In this document: positions 7,822-17,106 of the stretch, in pieces
How the letters are laid out: each line of letters starts with the position of its first letter
Position numbering within the stretch: the stretch's first letter is position 1
Assembly (NCBI GenBank): GCA_965201085.1
Contig: CBDAVS010000010.1
Coordinates: forward strand, 1-64,000
Origin: JAPOUP01 sp965201085
GTDB taxonomy: Bacteria > Pseudomonadota > Alphaproteobacteria > Rhodobacterales > Rhodobacteraceae
DNA: 64,000 nt
Direction of reading: 5' to 3'
Made by a program: the position numbers and the translations under genes
The notes under the pieces: generated by a model
The model's input: the letters and a program-made list of their open reading frames with translations, nothing else
The model's database searches: none
Told to the model about the DNA's origin: nothing

Positions 7822-9622
7822 GTGTCCGCCAGAAAACCGCCAAGCTGCGGTTTTTTGGCGGTAAATGACGGAATTCGCCTTGCGGGGATTCACCGGATAT
7901 GGCAGTCAGGGGGCGATTTCACCACCATATGCCGCGGAATCCGGCAATCCTCCCCTTCAGGAGGCCCCATGCGCAGGGTCCACGACACCCAGCGGCGGCC
8001 CGGCGCCCCCGACATCACGAGGATCAGGCCGACCGTGAAATCGAGGGACGACATCCCGGCGATCCTGATCGGCCTCCAGGACCTTTACAGCGACGAAGGG
8101 ACCCGAAAGCGGCTGTTCCGGCTTCCGGGCAGGATGGTGCTTCCCGGAAGGAGCCGCCGGGTCGGCAGGCCGGGGATGGAACCGTTGACCATCCTGGTGC
8201 CGGGGGTCGTGAAGCAGGGTCCCGGGTGCGGTTTCGACCGGCTTCAGGACCTGGCGAACGGGCACCGGACGATCCGGCGAAGGTCGGAGGCCGGGCCACG
8301 GATCATGGGACGGATACGGATACGAATACCGGCGTCTGGTTGACAGCGTGTCGCTCCTCACGCCGGAGCTTCCCGCCGAGGTCGGAAGGATGGTCGTGGA
8401 GAGGGGCCACAGGGTGGCCGGAAAAAAGCCTGGCGCCGCGTTGCGCGGCCGGTGTGATTCCTTCGTGGCCGGGACCGACGTGCATCATCCGACCGACCGC
8501 AGCCTGCTGATGGACGCGGCGCGGTGCATGGTCCGGGACGTGTCCCGGGCCTGCGGGGGGCCTGGGCCGCCCGGCTGGCGGCGGAAGGAATACCTTTGCG
8601 GAAAGCTCCGGAAAGGCTACCTCCGGGTGGCCACGTCACGGCTCGCCAACCCGCGCCCGAGGGACGTGGAGGCGCCGCTCCGGCTGGCGCTGAAGCTGGT
8701 GGACAGGGCGGAGGCCAGCCGCGCGGAGATCGACGGTATGTTGGGTATCCCGGGCCCATCGGACAGTATCCGGGGCTTCATCGGCCATGTCAGGCCCCGG
8801 GCGGACCTGACCGGACGGCGGATTCTCAGGGGAGAGACGATCCCGCACCGCGGGAAGGTGCACCCGATATCCGGGCCGCACACGCGCTGGATATCGAAGG
8901 GCAAGGCCGGGGTTCCGGTGGAGCCCGGCGTTCCGGTCCGCGTCCCTGAGGACCGGCACCGGTTCCTCCCGCAACGTTCGGTGATGTGGGAGGGGAGCGA
9001 CGTGGACGTGGCGGTCCCCATGGGCGGGGAGGCGCGGGCCCGGTTCCCCGACCTGTCGGTGGTGAGCTTCGACCGCGGTCCGCACAGCCCCCCCGGACCG
9101 GCTGGGGCCTGCCGGGATGCCGGAGCCGACGCGATGCCCCGCAGGGGCAGGCTGTCGAAGGCGGACCGCGTCCGGGAAAGCGGGGAGGCGTTCCGCGAGG
9201 CGCGGCGCGCCCACGCCGCCGGCGGGTCGGCCATCAGCAACCTGGAGCACCGCGGCCTCGACCGGGTGCGGAGCCACGGAAAGGAGGGTTTCGCCGGCGC
9301 CGTGGCGCTGGCGGTGCCGGCCGCGAACGCCCACCGCCCCGGCCTGATGCCGCCGGCGAGGAAGCGCCCCGTGCTCCCCGCCGCCGCCTGACCGGGGCGT
9401 CCACCGGTAAACCGGCCCATGGAAGGCCCCGCCGCTGCGGGGCCCGGACCGGCGTGCCCGCGGGCCGGCGGAGGCCCGGATGTTCACCATATGTTCCCGC
9501 CACCGACCGTCCCGTCGAAGCCCCGGGCGGCGCTCCGACGGGCCCGGCCACGGCCCCGTGAAGCCGGAGTCCGCCGGATTCGGCCCGATCCCCGGAAAAA
9601 CACGGGGTTTTCTGGCAGACAC
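7822..9622 (+). mobile_element. ISNCY-family insertion sequence, copy 1 (about 1.8 kb)
   Basis: The ends are inverted repeats: GTGTCCGCCAGAAAAC at the left and, reverse-complemented, GTGTCTGCCAGAAAAC at the right. The interior encodes an ISNCY-type transposase split in two frames. The 7 bp beside the left end (TAACATA) do not match those beside the right end (TATATTC), unlike copy 3, whose flanks are identical. The element has therefore either been involved in recombination or deletion, or one flank has mutated. It cuts off the 3' end of the RecQ-like pseudogene on its right. Confidence 0.8.
7969..9391 (+). pseudogene. ISNCY-family transposase in two frames (7969-8343 and 8348-9391)
   Basis: The first frame starts at an ATG with a strong AGGAGG site and encodes MRRVHDTQRRPG and DDIPAILIGLQDLYSDE, typical of the N-terminus of this family. 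Near 8270-8300 the family-like reading (HGSWDGYGYEYRRLVDS) moves to the +1 frame, which continues as VSLLTPELPAEVGRMV, DVHHPTDRSLLMDAARCM, HTRWISKGKAGVPVE, MPRRGRLSKADRVRES and LEHRGLDRVRSHG to 9391. The split has the same position and direction in copy 3. It is either an inherited one-base lesion or a programmed +1 frameshift. Several residues conserved in relatives are replaced by Gly, Pro or Arg, suggesting an inactive enzyme. Confidence 0.7.
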
Positions 9623-10915
9623 TATATTCTCGACGGACAGGAATTCGAGGACGTGCTGTATCTGGCTTCTGCGTAGGTTTACGGTTTGCTCGATCTGAGG
9701 AAGCGAAAGTCCATCACTCTCCTCAAGTGCGTTCAGGATCGTGCGTACCCAGCTTTCGTAGGGGAATGCGTTCCTGCTTCGTGGTTTTCCTGTCCCGTCA
9801 TCAGAATCCCGAAGGCATGATCCATCGCGCGTCCCGCCCGTCCGACCTGCTGATAGTAAGCGATGATGGACCCCGGTGCCTGATAGTGGATGACAAATCC
9901 GATATCCGGTTTGTCATATCCCATACCCAATGCCGTGGCCGCGACCAATGCCTTGATTTCATTATGGGAAAGAGCATCTTCAAGTTGCTATCGGTAGGAG
10001 TCGGTGTCTTCGAGGCCTGCACCGGTAACGCCGCTGAAATATGCTTCGCCGGCAATTCCGTTCGCCTTGAGCCAGCGGGCAACCTGATCGGCGTCACGCT
10101 TTGTCAAAGTATAGATGATTCCAGTGCCTTGAAGCGCACCGACGTTTTCGGCGAGCCATGAAAGCCGCTCGGTCTGGGTTGGAAAACGCATTGTCTGCAG
10201 AGCGAGCGAGGACCGCATGAGCGAACCCCGTTGAATCCCGATATTGTCCAATTGGGTCTGGATGTCGTCGATGACCCGGTTATTGGCTGTCGCCGTGGTG
10301 CCGAGAATCGGCATGTTGACCGGCATTCGCCGCAATACGCTCATCAAGTGCCGGTAGTCAGGCCTGAAATCATGGCCCAGTCGGAAATGCAATGCGCCTC
10401 GTCGACGACCAGAAGCCCTATCGTGCCGGCGATCGGTAGCAATACGCGCTCGTTAAAGTCGTCATTCGCAAGCCGTTCGGGCGAAACAAGAAGCGCGTCT
10501 ACATGTTCGCTTCGAGCTCATGCTCGATCTTCGCCCATTTCGTCTTGTTCGATGAGTTCAGTGTCACGGCTTTGACGCCAAGACTTTCCGCCGCTGCGAT
10601 CTGGTTCCTCATCAAGTCCAGCAGAGGTGAAATTATCAATGTGGGACCATTTCCCCGATCACGAAGAATACGTGTCGCGATGAAGTAAATGTAACTCTTG
10701 CCCCAGCCTGTAGCCTGCACGACCAAGCGCCGTTTCCTATGGTTTGCGACGCCATCGATAGCCTCCCACTGTCCTTCCCGGAATCGGGCCGACGGGTCGT
10801 TCAACGCTTTGCGCAGCAGTGCGCGTGCTTCGAATTGGCTGGAGGTGACCTGCGCACCGGTTCGACGAGGTACCCCCGTCGCGCTCCAGCTATTTGAAGA
10901 TGCTGTTTTCAACAT
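9623..10915 (-). pseudogene. RecQ-like ATP-dependent DNA helicase, broken and 3'-truncated
   Basis: The minus-strand frame starts near 10915 and shows SSQFEARALLRKALND, the Walker A region ATGWGKSYIYF (motif I), SPLLDLMRNQ, VSPERLANDDF, the DEAH box VVDEAHCISDW, then FRPDYRHL, GTTATANNRV and, further on, MGYDKPDIGFVIHY and QQVGRAGRA (motifs V and VI). Three lesions are visible: a one-base deletion near 10386, just after the DEAH box, which shifts the frame; an in-frame TAG at 9985-9987; and loss of the C-terminus where ISNCY copy 1 begins. The start overlaps the end of fmt by 26 bp. It once probably acted in DNA repair or defence; now it is dead. Confidence 0.8.
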
Positions 10916-11807
10916 CTGGTGTCAATTTCCATCCAACGAGGGCATCTGTGGCGCCCATCGCCTTTTTACCCGCGCGCTGAAGCCTTGTCAGGCGTATCGC
11001 ACCCGTTCCGCAGGCGACCGTTAGATTTCCGTCAAGAACCTGACCTGGCGTGCCCTGGCCATCCACCGGAATGCTTGCAAGCAACTTGATCCGCTCGCCA
11101 TTGAATGTTGACCAGGCGCCGGGAGCCGGAGAAAGGCCTCTTATCTGTCGATCGATGAATTCCGCCGAACGGGTCCAGTCGACATGTGCTTCGGCTCTGT
11201 CGATCTTTTTCGCATAGGTAACGCCCTGGCGCTCCTGTGGCGTTGGCTGCAGTTCGTCCAGCCTATCCAGCGTCTCGACGACAAGCGCGGCGCCCATCTC
11301 CGAAAGGCGGTCATGAAGATCGCCCGTTGTGTCCGTCGCCTTGATCGGTGTTCTGGCGCGCAGAAGAACGGGACCGGTATCGAGACCCGCTTCCACCCGC
11401 ATGATCGACACACCGGTTTCGATATCCCCTGCCATTATCGCTCTGTGAATGGGTGCCGCGCCGCGCCAATGTGGCAACAGGGAGGCGTGAATGTTGATGC
11501 AGCCACGCTTGGGTGCATCAAGAACCCTCCGCGGTAGAATCAATCCGTAGGCGGCGACCACGGCGATGTCAGCCGCGAGTTCGGCGAATGCGGACTGGAT
11601 CGCCGGACGCTGAAGGCTTTCAGGATGCCGGACCGATAGGTCCAGGTCCAAGGCACGGATATGGACGGGTGTTCGTCGCTCCTTCTGGTTTCTGCCCGCA
11701 GGGCGCGGTGGCTGGCAATAAACCGATACGATCTCGTGACCCGCCCTGTTCAAGGCATCAAGCGCCTGAACCGCAAAGACGGGCGAACCCATGAACACGA
11801 TTCTCAC
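10890..11807 (-). CDS. fmt: Methionyl-tRNA formyltransferase
   Basis: 305 residues, normal length. It transfers a formyl group from 10-formyl-tetrahydrofolate to Met-tRNA(fMet) for translation initiation. The N-terminal folate-binding Rossmann-like domain begins MRIVFMGSPVFAVQALDAL. The active-site region shows VVAAYGLILPRRVLDAP and INIHASLLPHWRGAAPIHRAI, including the catalytic Asn-His-Asp set of the family. The C-terminal domain (from about residue 205) holds VTYAKKIDRAEAHVDW, as expected. It pairs with def (11942-12463) on the same strand, 134 bp upstream, the standard fmt/def arrangement for adding and removing the formyl group. Confidence 0.97.
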   Translation of the reverse strand: MRIVFMGSPVFAVQALDALNRAGHEIVSVYCQPPRPAGRNQKERRTPVHIRALDLDLSVRHPESLQRPAIQSAFAELAADIAVVAAYGLILPRRVLDAPKRGCINIHASLLPHWRGAAPIHRAIMAGDIETGVSIMRVEAGLDTGPVLLRARTPIKATDTTGDLHDRLSEMGAALVVETLDRLDELQPTPQERQGVTYAKKIDRAEAHVDWTRSAEFIDRQIRGLSPAPGAWSTFNGERIKLLASIPVDGQGTPGQVLDGNLTVACGTGAIRLTRLQRAGKKAMGATDALVGWKLTPDVENSIFK

Positions 11808-11941
11808 CTATACCTCCACACCATTTTCGTCCGGGCATGCATTCGCCGCGCACCCGGTCCAATTGGCTGACGGCGGAACCGTATGCGTTAACCGTCCAGC
11901 CTGATCCCCAGGTGATCGCCCGGTATGCCGCATCCGGGGGA

Positions 11942-12463
11942 TTATGCCCTCATGCGATCACGCTTCAGTTTTTTCATTTTTTTTGTGATCATCTGTCGTC
12001 TGAGCGGCGTAAGGTAGTCGATGAACAGTCGTCCGTTCAGGTGGTCGATCTCGTGCTGAACGCATCTCGCCCACAATCCTTCGAATTCCTCTTCCTGGAT
12101 CTCGCCGTAAATGTCCCGCCAGCGCACGCGTACACCACTGGGGCGCTCGACTTCCGCGAACTGCTCCGGAATTGAGAGACAGCCTTCCTCATGGGACTCT
12201 CGCCTGTCGGAGATCCATAGGATTTCCGGATTGAACAGGACAATGGGGCGGGGTTGCGCGTCCGGCTCCTTCACGCAATCCATAACGATAAGACGCTTGA
12301 GCTGTCCGACCTGCGGTGCGGCCAGGCCGACACCGGGCGCGTCATACATCGTCTGCAGCATGTCTTCGGCCAAAGAGCGCAGTTCGGGTGTGATTTCGTA
12401 CACGGGCGGGCAGGTTTTCTTCAGCCGCGGATCGGGATGAATCACGATGTTTCTGATCGTCAT
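11942..12463 (-). CDS. def: Peptide deformylase
   Basis: 173 residues from the ATG giving MTIRNIVIHPDPRLKK, the usual family start; an ATG 9 bp upstream is also possible. All three signature motifs are present: GVGLAAPQVG, EEGCLSIP (metal-ligand Cys) and QHEIDHLNG (HExxH with two metal-ligand His and the catalytic Glu). It removes the N-formyl group from nascent proteins at the ribosome and needs Fe(II) or a similar metal. The C-terminus ends in a lysine/arginine-rich helix, as in other alphaproteobacterial copies. It lies upstream of fmt in the same direction. Confidence 0.97.
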   Translation of the reverse strand: MTIRNIVIHPDPRLKKTCPPVYEITPELRSLAEDMLQTMYDAPGVGLAAPQVGQLKRLIVMDCVKEPDAQPRPIVLFNPEILWISDRRESHEEGCLSIPEQFAEVERPSGVRVRWRDIYGEIQEEEFEGLWARCVQHEIDHLNGRLFIDYLTPLRRQMITKKMKKLKRDRMRA

Positions 12464-12742
12464 GCGGCGCATTTATGCCAAGGCGATGGGTTTCGCAACG
12501 AAGCTCACGTCCGCGCATATATCATCTGGTTTGGTCAGGATTTCCCATTGGACGCGATAGCGGCGCGATCCTTGGTAAATCTCGAAGAGCGGCACCGGGG
12601 TTTTCGTGAGCCCGTCGAAGCCTTTGGCTGATCCGGGCTCGGTGCCATGAGCGCGGACGGGCACAGAGCCCAATCGGTGTTGTTAAGGACCTACTTTCGT
12701 GACATGGCGGGCGTGGTTCGAAGGGAGCGTGGAGAAACCCGA
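12464..12742. other. Divergent intergenic region between def and the C-S lyase gene
   Basis: About 280 bp separating two divergently read genes; it must hold both promoters. No clear hairpin, riboswitch or extra gene is seen. A purine-rich ribosome-binding site (GGAGAAAC) ends the region in front of the plus-strand gene. Confidence 0.4.
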
Positions 12743-13912
12743 ATGAATTTTGACGAGGTCATCGACCGCCGAGGCACCAATTCGGCGAAATGGGATATGA
12801 CTGAACAGCTATACGGTGTTCCGAACGATACCGGGATCGGCATGTGGGTCGCGGACACGGACTTCCGGGCGCCGGACTTCATGCAGGACGCTTTGCGCAG
12901 GATGATGGAAGTTGGTGTATACGGCTATTTCGGCGATGATCGGGCTTATTACGAAGCGCTTTGTTGGTGGATGCGTGAGCGGCACGGGTGGGATGTCAAC
13001 CCAGATCATTCGCTTAAGGCACTCGGTCTGGTGAACGGTATTTCCATGTGTATCGATGCCTACACGAAACCCGGGGATGGCATCATTCTGTTCACTCCGG
13101 TTTACCACTCCTTCGCGAGGCAGGTCAGAGCCTGGGACCGTCGTATCGTGGAATGCCGTCTGGTAAATGACAGCGGAAGATACCGGATGGATTTCGACGG
13201 ATATGATGAGCAGATGGACGGTAGTGAGAAACTGGCAATTTTCTGCTCACCGCATAATCCGGGCGGACGGATCTGGACGCGCGAAGAGCTGGAGAACGTC
13301 GCCGCGTTCGCTCGGAGGCATGATCTTATTCTGGTCTCCGACGAAATTCACCATGATCTCGTCTACGCGGGACATAGGCATATACCGATGGTGCATATTG
13401 AGGGCATCGCGGATCGGCTTGTGATGATGACCTCCGCCACCAAGACATTCAACATCGCTGGCGGCGGTATGTGCAACATCGTAATCTCCAACGAGGATCT
13501 CCGGGAATGCTTCGCGAAGCGTGTGGTGCGTACGGGGTTGTTGCCCAATATTTTCGGGATGCAACTGGCCACGGCGGCTTACTCGCCGGAAGGTGCGGCG
13601 TGGGTTGAGAAGCTTGTCGCATATCTCGATGCCAACCGAAGGCTATTTGACAGTGGTATCCACGCCATTCCGGGGCTTTCATCCATGGCGCTTGAATCGA
13701 CATATCTCGCTTGGGTGGATTTTGCGAACACCGGACTGTCGGAGAAGGAGTTCACTGCGCGGGTGCTAAGCGATGCCCGTATCGCGGCGAATCTTGGCTC
13801 GACGTTTGGCGGCGGTGGTGAAACCTTCATGCGTTTCAACCTCGGGGCACCTCGCAGCATCATCGAGGACGCGGTGAACAGGATGCAGGAGGCGTTCATG
13901 GATCTTCAGTGA
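12743..13912 (+). CDS. MalY/PatB-type cystathionine beta-lyase (PLP-dependent C-S lyase)
   Basis: 389 residues from the ATG preceded by GGAGAAA; the open frame extends upstream without support. Fold-type I aminotransferase fold. The N-terminus MNFDEVIDRRGTNSAKWDM is typical of the MalY/PatB group. Cofactor-binding features are SPHNPGGRIWT, VSDEIHHDLVY (Asp contacting the PLP ring) and the Schiff-base lysine in SATKTFNIAGG. It probably cleaves cystathionine or cysteine-type thioethers to homocysteine or a thiol, pyruvate and ammonia. It sits next to sulfate-activation genes (cysD, cysNC), which supports a role in sulfur amino-acid metabolism, but the exact substrate cannot be read from sequence. 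Confidence 0.88.
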   Translation: MNFDEVIDRRGTNSAKWDMTEQLYGVPNDTGIGMWVADTDFRAPDFMQDALRRMMEVGVYGYFGDDRAYYEALCWWMRERHGWDVNPDHSLKALGLVNGISMCIDAYTKPGDGIILFTPVYHSFARQVRAWDRRIVECRLVNDSGRYRMDFDGYDEQMDGSEKLAIFCSPHNPGGRIWTREELENVAAFARRHDLILVSDEIHHDLVYAGHRHIPMVHIEGIADRLVMMTSATKTFNIAGGGMCNIVISNEDLRECFAKRVVRTGLLPNIFGMQLATAAYSPEGAAWVEKLVAYLDANRRLFDSGIHAIPGLSSMALESTYLAWVDFANTGLSEKEFTARVLSDARIAANLGSTFGGGGETFMRFNLGAPRSIIEDAVNRMQEAFMDLQ

Positions 13913-14242
13913 AGTGCGCAGTCACCATGATTTCTGATCGCATAGAGGTTTGGTATTCCGGTGCACGAGATTGCACTTGGCCTCTCTGAAAGGCGTTGAT
14001 TTTGGCAGAGGTGGAGGGTGGGTTCCCATGTGCATGGTCGTCAATCCCGCTTTCACTCCGAAACGCGGCGTACGAGTGTCTCGCCCATCCGAGCTTCACC
14101 TTGGCGGTGGAGGCGAGGACGAGATTCCTCACCCCATCTCGACGGAAATTCGGCCTTCCGTTAGACCGAATTCCGAAGCGTGTCCCGGCTCGTGAATGCA
14201 GCGAACCATGACAATGGCGGTGAATGCGAAGAGGCTGATTTA
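13913..14242. other. Leader region upstream of cysD with a 10-bp hairpin
   Basis: About 330 bp without a convincing gene. It contains an inverted repeat, 14143-14153 with 14166-14175, that folds into a 10-bp stem with one bulged A and a 12-base loop. It lies about 70 bp in front of the cysD start. Its place suggests a leader or operator element for sulfate assimilation, but it matches no riboswitch I recognise and has no T-tract. Confidence 0.35.
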
Positions 14243-15145
14243 ATGTCGGGATTGAGCGGTCTGGATCGGCTGGAATCCGAAAGTATTCACATCATTCGTG
14301 AGGTTGCGGCGGAGTTTCGCAATCCCGCGATGCTGTATTCGATCGGAAAGGATTCCAGCGTCATGCTTAATCTGGCGCTCAAGGCGTTTGCCCCCGGCAA
14401 ACCACCGTTTCCGCTGCTTCATATCGACACCGCCTGGAAGTTTCGCGAAATGATCCGGTTTCGCGATGAATCCGCGGCCCGTCTTGGCCTTCACATGATC
14501 GTGCATATCAACCGGGAGGGTGTCGAAAGAGGAATCGGCCCGATCAGTCATGGCTCCCGAATCCACACCGAGGTGATGAAGACGGAGGCGCTCAAGCAGG
14601 CGCTTGACACGCACGGTTTCGACGCGGCCCTGGGCGGGGCCCGCCGCGATGAAGAGAGATCCCGAGCCAAGGAACGGATATTCTCCTTTCGCGATGAATC
14701 GCATGGGTGGGATCCAAGGAAGCAGCGGCCGGAACTCTGGAACCTGTACAATACCCGTATCCGCCCGGCGCAAAGCGTGCGGGTGTTCCCGCTGTCCAAC
14801 TGGACCGAGATCGATATCTGGCATTACATTCTGCGGGAAGAAGTTCCAGTCGTTCCGCTCTATTTTGCCGCCCGGCGTCCCGTGGTCAGGCGTAACGGTC
14901 TGCTGATCATGGTAGACGACAGCCGATTGCCGCTCGAACCCGGCGAACGGCCGGAGGAGTTGTCGGTGCGCTTCCGTACACTTGGCTGCTATCCGCTGAC
15001 CGGTGCGATAAGGTCCGAGGCGTCCAGTGTGCACGATATCGTGGCGGAGCTCCTGCAAAGCCGCGGGTCGGAGCGGGAAGGCAGGGCCATCGACGGCGAT
15101 CAGGTCGGTTCAATGGAGAAAAAGAAGCGGGAGGGATACTTCTGA
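14243..15145 (+). CDS. cysD: Sulfate adenylyltransferase subunit 2 (ATP sulfurylase small subunit)
   Basis: 300 residues from the ATG giving MSGLSGLDRLESESIHII. With CysN it makes adenosine 5'-phosphosulfate from ATP and sulfate. The PP-loop ATP pyrophosphatase signature appears as YSIGKDSSVMLNLALKAF, and the family block GGARRDEERSRAKERIFSFRD is complete. The C-terminal GSMEKKKREGYF is the usual ending. Its stop overlaps the start of cysNC by one base (TGATG), so the two are translationally coupled. Confidence 0.97.
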   Translation: MSGLSGLDRLESESIHIIREVAAEFRNPAMLYSIGKDSSVMLNLALKAFAPGKPPFPLLHIDTAWKFREMIRFRDESAARLGLHMIVHINREGVERGIGPISHGSRIHTEVMKTEALKQALDTHGFDAALGGARRDEERSRAKERIFSFRDESHGWDPRKQRPELWNLYNTRIRPAQSVRVFPLSNWTEIDIWHYILREEVPVVPLYFAARRPVVRRNGLLIMVDDSRLPLEPGERPEELSVRFRTLGCYPLTGAIRSEASSVHDIVAELLQSRGSEREGRAIDGDQVGSMEKKKREGYF

Positions 15146-17064
15146 TGCCGACCGACGGCACCTCTTCCCTTGCCGCAGCGGCACCTGCCGTCGATGCCTG
15201 TCTCGCCGCCCGGAACGGCAAGGCCGAACTCCGCTTTGTCGTCTGCGGTTCCGTGGACGACGGAAAATCAACACTGCTCGGTCGCCTGTTGCTGGATTCG
15301 GGCAATGTCTACGACGATCAGCTTTCGATCGCGGAGATGGAAAGCCGAACCTACGGGACGCAGGGCGATGCGGTCGACCTCGCACTTCTGGTAGACGGCC
15401 TGCAGGCCGAACGTGAGCAGGGGATCACCATTGACGTTGCCTACCGCTACTTCGAAACCGACCGACGCAAATTCGCCGCGATCGATGTGCCGGGCCATGA
15501 GCAATACACACGGAACATGGCGACGGGCGCGTCGAACGCCGACGCCGCCCTGATCCTGGTCGATGCGCGGAAAGGTATCCTGACCCAGACCCGCAGGCAC
15601 AGCCACATAATTTCGCTTATGGGGATTCCCCGGCTGGTCCTGGCGGTCAACAAGATGGATCTCATCGGATACGACTCACGGATCTTCGCCTCCATCGTCG
15701 ACGCCTATCGGTCGTTCGCATGTGAGCTTGGTTTGGAAGAGGTTGTCGCGGTCCCGCTATCGGCGCTGACGGGCGAGAATGTCTTCGCCACCCGAGGCCG
15801 GATGCAATGGTACGACGGCCCGTCGTTGATGGAGGTTCTGGAAGCGCTCGGCACGGAAGATCAGGAACAGGCGTGTGCCGCGTTCCGCATGCCGGTTCAA
15901 TGGGTCAATCGCCCGAGTCCGGAATTTCGGGGATTCAGTGGCACCGTCGCCGCGGGCGCGGTCGAATGCGGAATGCCCGTCGTCGTCAGCCCGTCCGGTC
16001 AGACATCGACCGTCTCCCGCATTCTGGGTCCGTCAGGGGATCTCACGCGGGCGGTGTCCGGTCAGTCGATTGCTCTCGTTCTCGCCGATGACATTGACGT
16101 CAGTCGCCATGACATGATCGCTGATAGCGAGCGGCCACCCCAGTTCGCCGATCAGTTCGCTGTCCATCTGATCTGGATGGACGACCACCCTATGCTGCCG
16201 GAGCGGTCCTATCTGGCGCGTTTCGCTTCCGGCTCGACGATCGCCCGCGTTACCGAACTTTCCCATCGGGTCGACGTCAGCAGCCAAAGCCGACTGGCGG
16301 CACAGACGCTTGAAATCAACGAAATCGGCTACTGCAAGGTCTCTCTCGACCGTCCCGTACCGTTCGACCCGTTCGGCGAGAGCCGAAAGACGGGTTCATT
16401 CGTGTTGATCGACCGGTTCACGGACGCCACGGTCGGGGCAGGCGTTATCCGTTTCGCGCTTCGCCGGGCGAGCAATATCGTTTGGCAGGATCTGAAGATT
16501 GACAAGGCGACGCGATCACACGCCATTGGTCAGCGCCCCTGCATTCTTTGGTTTACCGGGCTGTCGGGCGCGGGCAAGTCGACGGTCGCGGACCGGGTGG
16601 AACAGAAACTTCATGCGTTGGGCCGGCACACCTATGTGCTTGACGGTGATAACGTGCGCCACGGACTCAACAGGGATCTCGGCTTCACCGAAGCGGATCG
16701 GGTGGAAAACATCCGCCGGATAGCGGAGGTGGCGAAGTTGATGGTCGATGCCGGACTGATCGTTCTGGTGTCGTTTATTTCGCCGTTTCGATCCGAGCGC
16801 GGAATGGCGCGGGCGATGATGGAAGAAGGTGAGTTCCTGGAGATTTTCGTCGACACGCCGGTTGAGGTCTGCGAAGCGCGTGATCCGAAAGGGCTCTACG
16901 CCAAGGCGCACCGGGGAGATCTGGTGAATTTCACGGGGATTGATTCACCATATGAGCCGCCGGAGTGTCCGGAACTGCGCATAGATACGACCACAGTGTC
17001 CATAGAGGATGCGGCAGAGCGTGTGGTGGGGCTTCTACGTAAGGCAGGATCCGGAATGGTATAG
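15145..17064 (+). CDS. cysNC: Bifunctional sulfate adenylyltransferase GTPase subunit / APS kinase
   Basis: 639 residues. The N-terminal CysN part (about 1-440) is an EF-Tu-like GTPase: CGSVDDGKSTLLGRLL (P-loop), DVPGHEQYTRNM (G3) and NKMDL (G4). The C-terminal CysC part (from about 460) has its own P-loop LWFTGLSGAGKSTVADRV and the APS-kinase block LDGDNVRHGLNRDLGF, ending near VGLLRKAGSG. It drives ATP-sulfurylase by GTP hydrolysis and then phosphorylates APS to PAPS. The fusion is common in Alphaproteobacteria. It is coupled to cysD. The decayed IS5 copy begins 43 bp after its stop. Confidence 0.97.
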   Translation: MPTDGTSSLAAAAPAVDACLAARNGKAELRFVVCGSVDDGKSTLLGRLLLDSGNVYDDQLSIAEMESRTYGTQGDAVDLALLVDGLQAEREQGITIDVAYRYFETDRRKFAAIDVPGHEQYTRNMATGASNADAALILVDARKGILTQTRRHSHIISLMGIPRLVLAVNKMDLIGYDSRIFASIVDAYRSFACELGLEEVVAVPLSALTGENVFATRGRMQWYDGPSLMEVLEALGTEDQEQACAAFRMPVQWVNRPSPEFRGFSGTVAAGAVECGMPVVVSPSGQTSTVSRILGPSGDLTRAVSGQSIALVLADDIDVSRHDMIADSERPPQFADQFAVHLIWMDDHPMLPERSYLARFASGSTIARVTELSHRVDVSSQSRLAAQTLEINEIGYCKVSLDRPVPFDPFGESRKTGSFVLIDRFTDATVGAGVIRFALRRASNIVWQDLKIDKATRSHAIGQRPCILWFTGLSGAGKSTVADRVEQKLHALGRHTYVLDGDNVRHGLNRDLGFTEADRVENIRRIAEVAKLMVDAGLIVLVSFISPFRSERGMARAMMEEGEFLEIFVDTPVEVCEARDPKGLYAKAHRGDLVNFTGIDSPYEPPECPELRIDTTTVSIEDAAERVVGLLRKAGSGMV

Positions 17065-17106
17065 GGCGACCGAATTTTGGTTTACCTTCCGGGGTTCTGC
17101 CCTAAG

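Noticed and set aside
8120..8360. Possible CRISPR or tandem repeat (GGATACGGATACGAATACC in ISNCY)
   Set aside because: Only two or three six-base units that encode Gly-Tyr codons in the transposase; no spaced repeats anywhere in the window.
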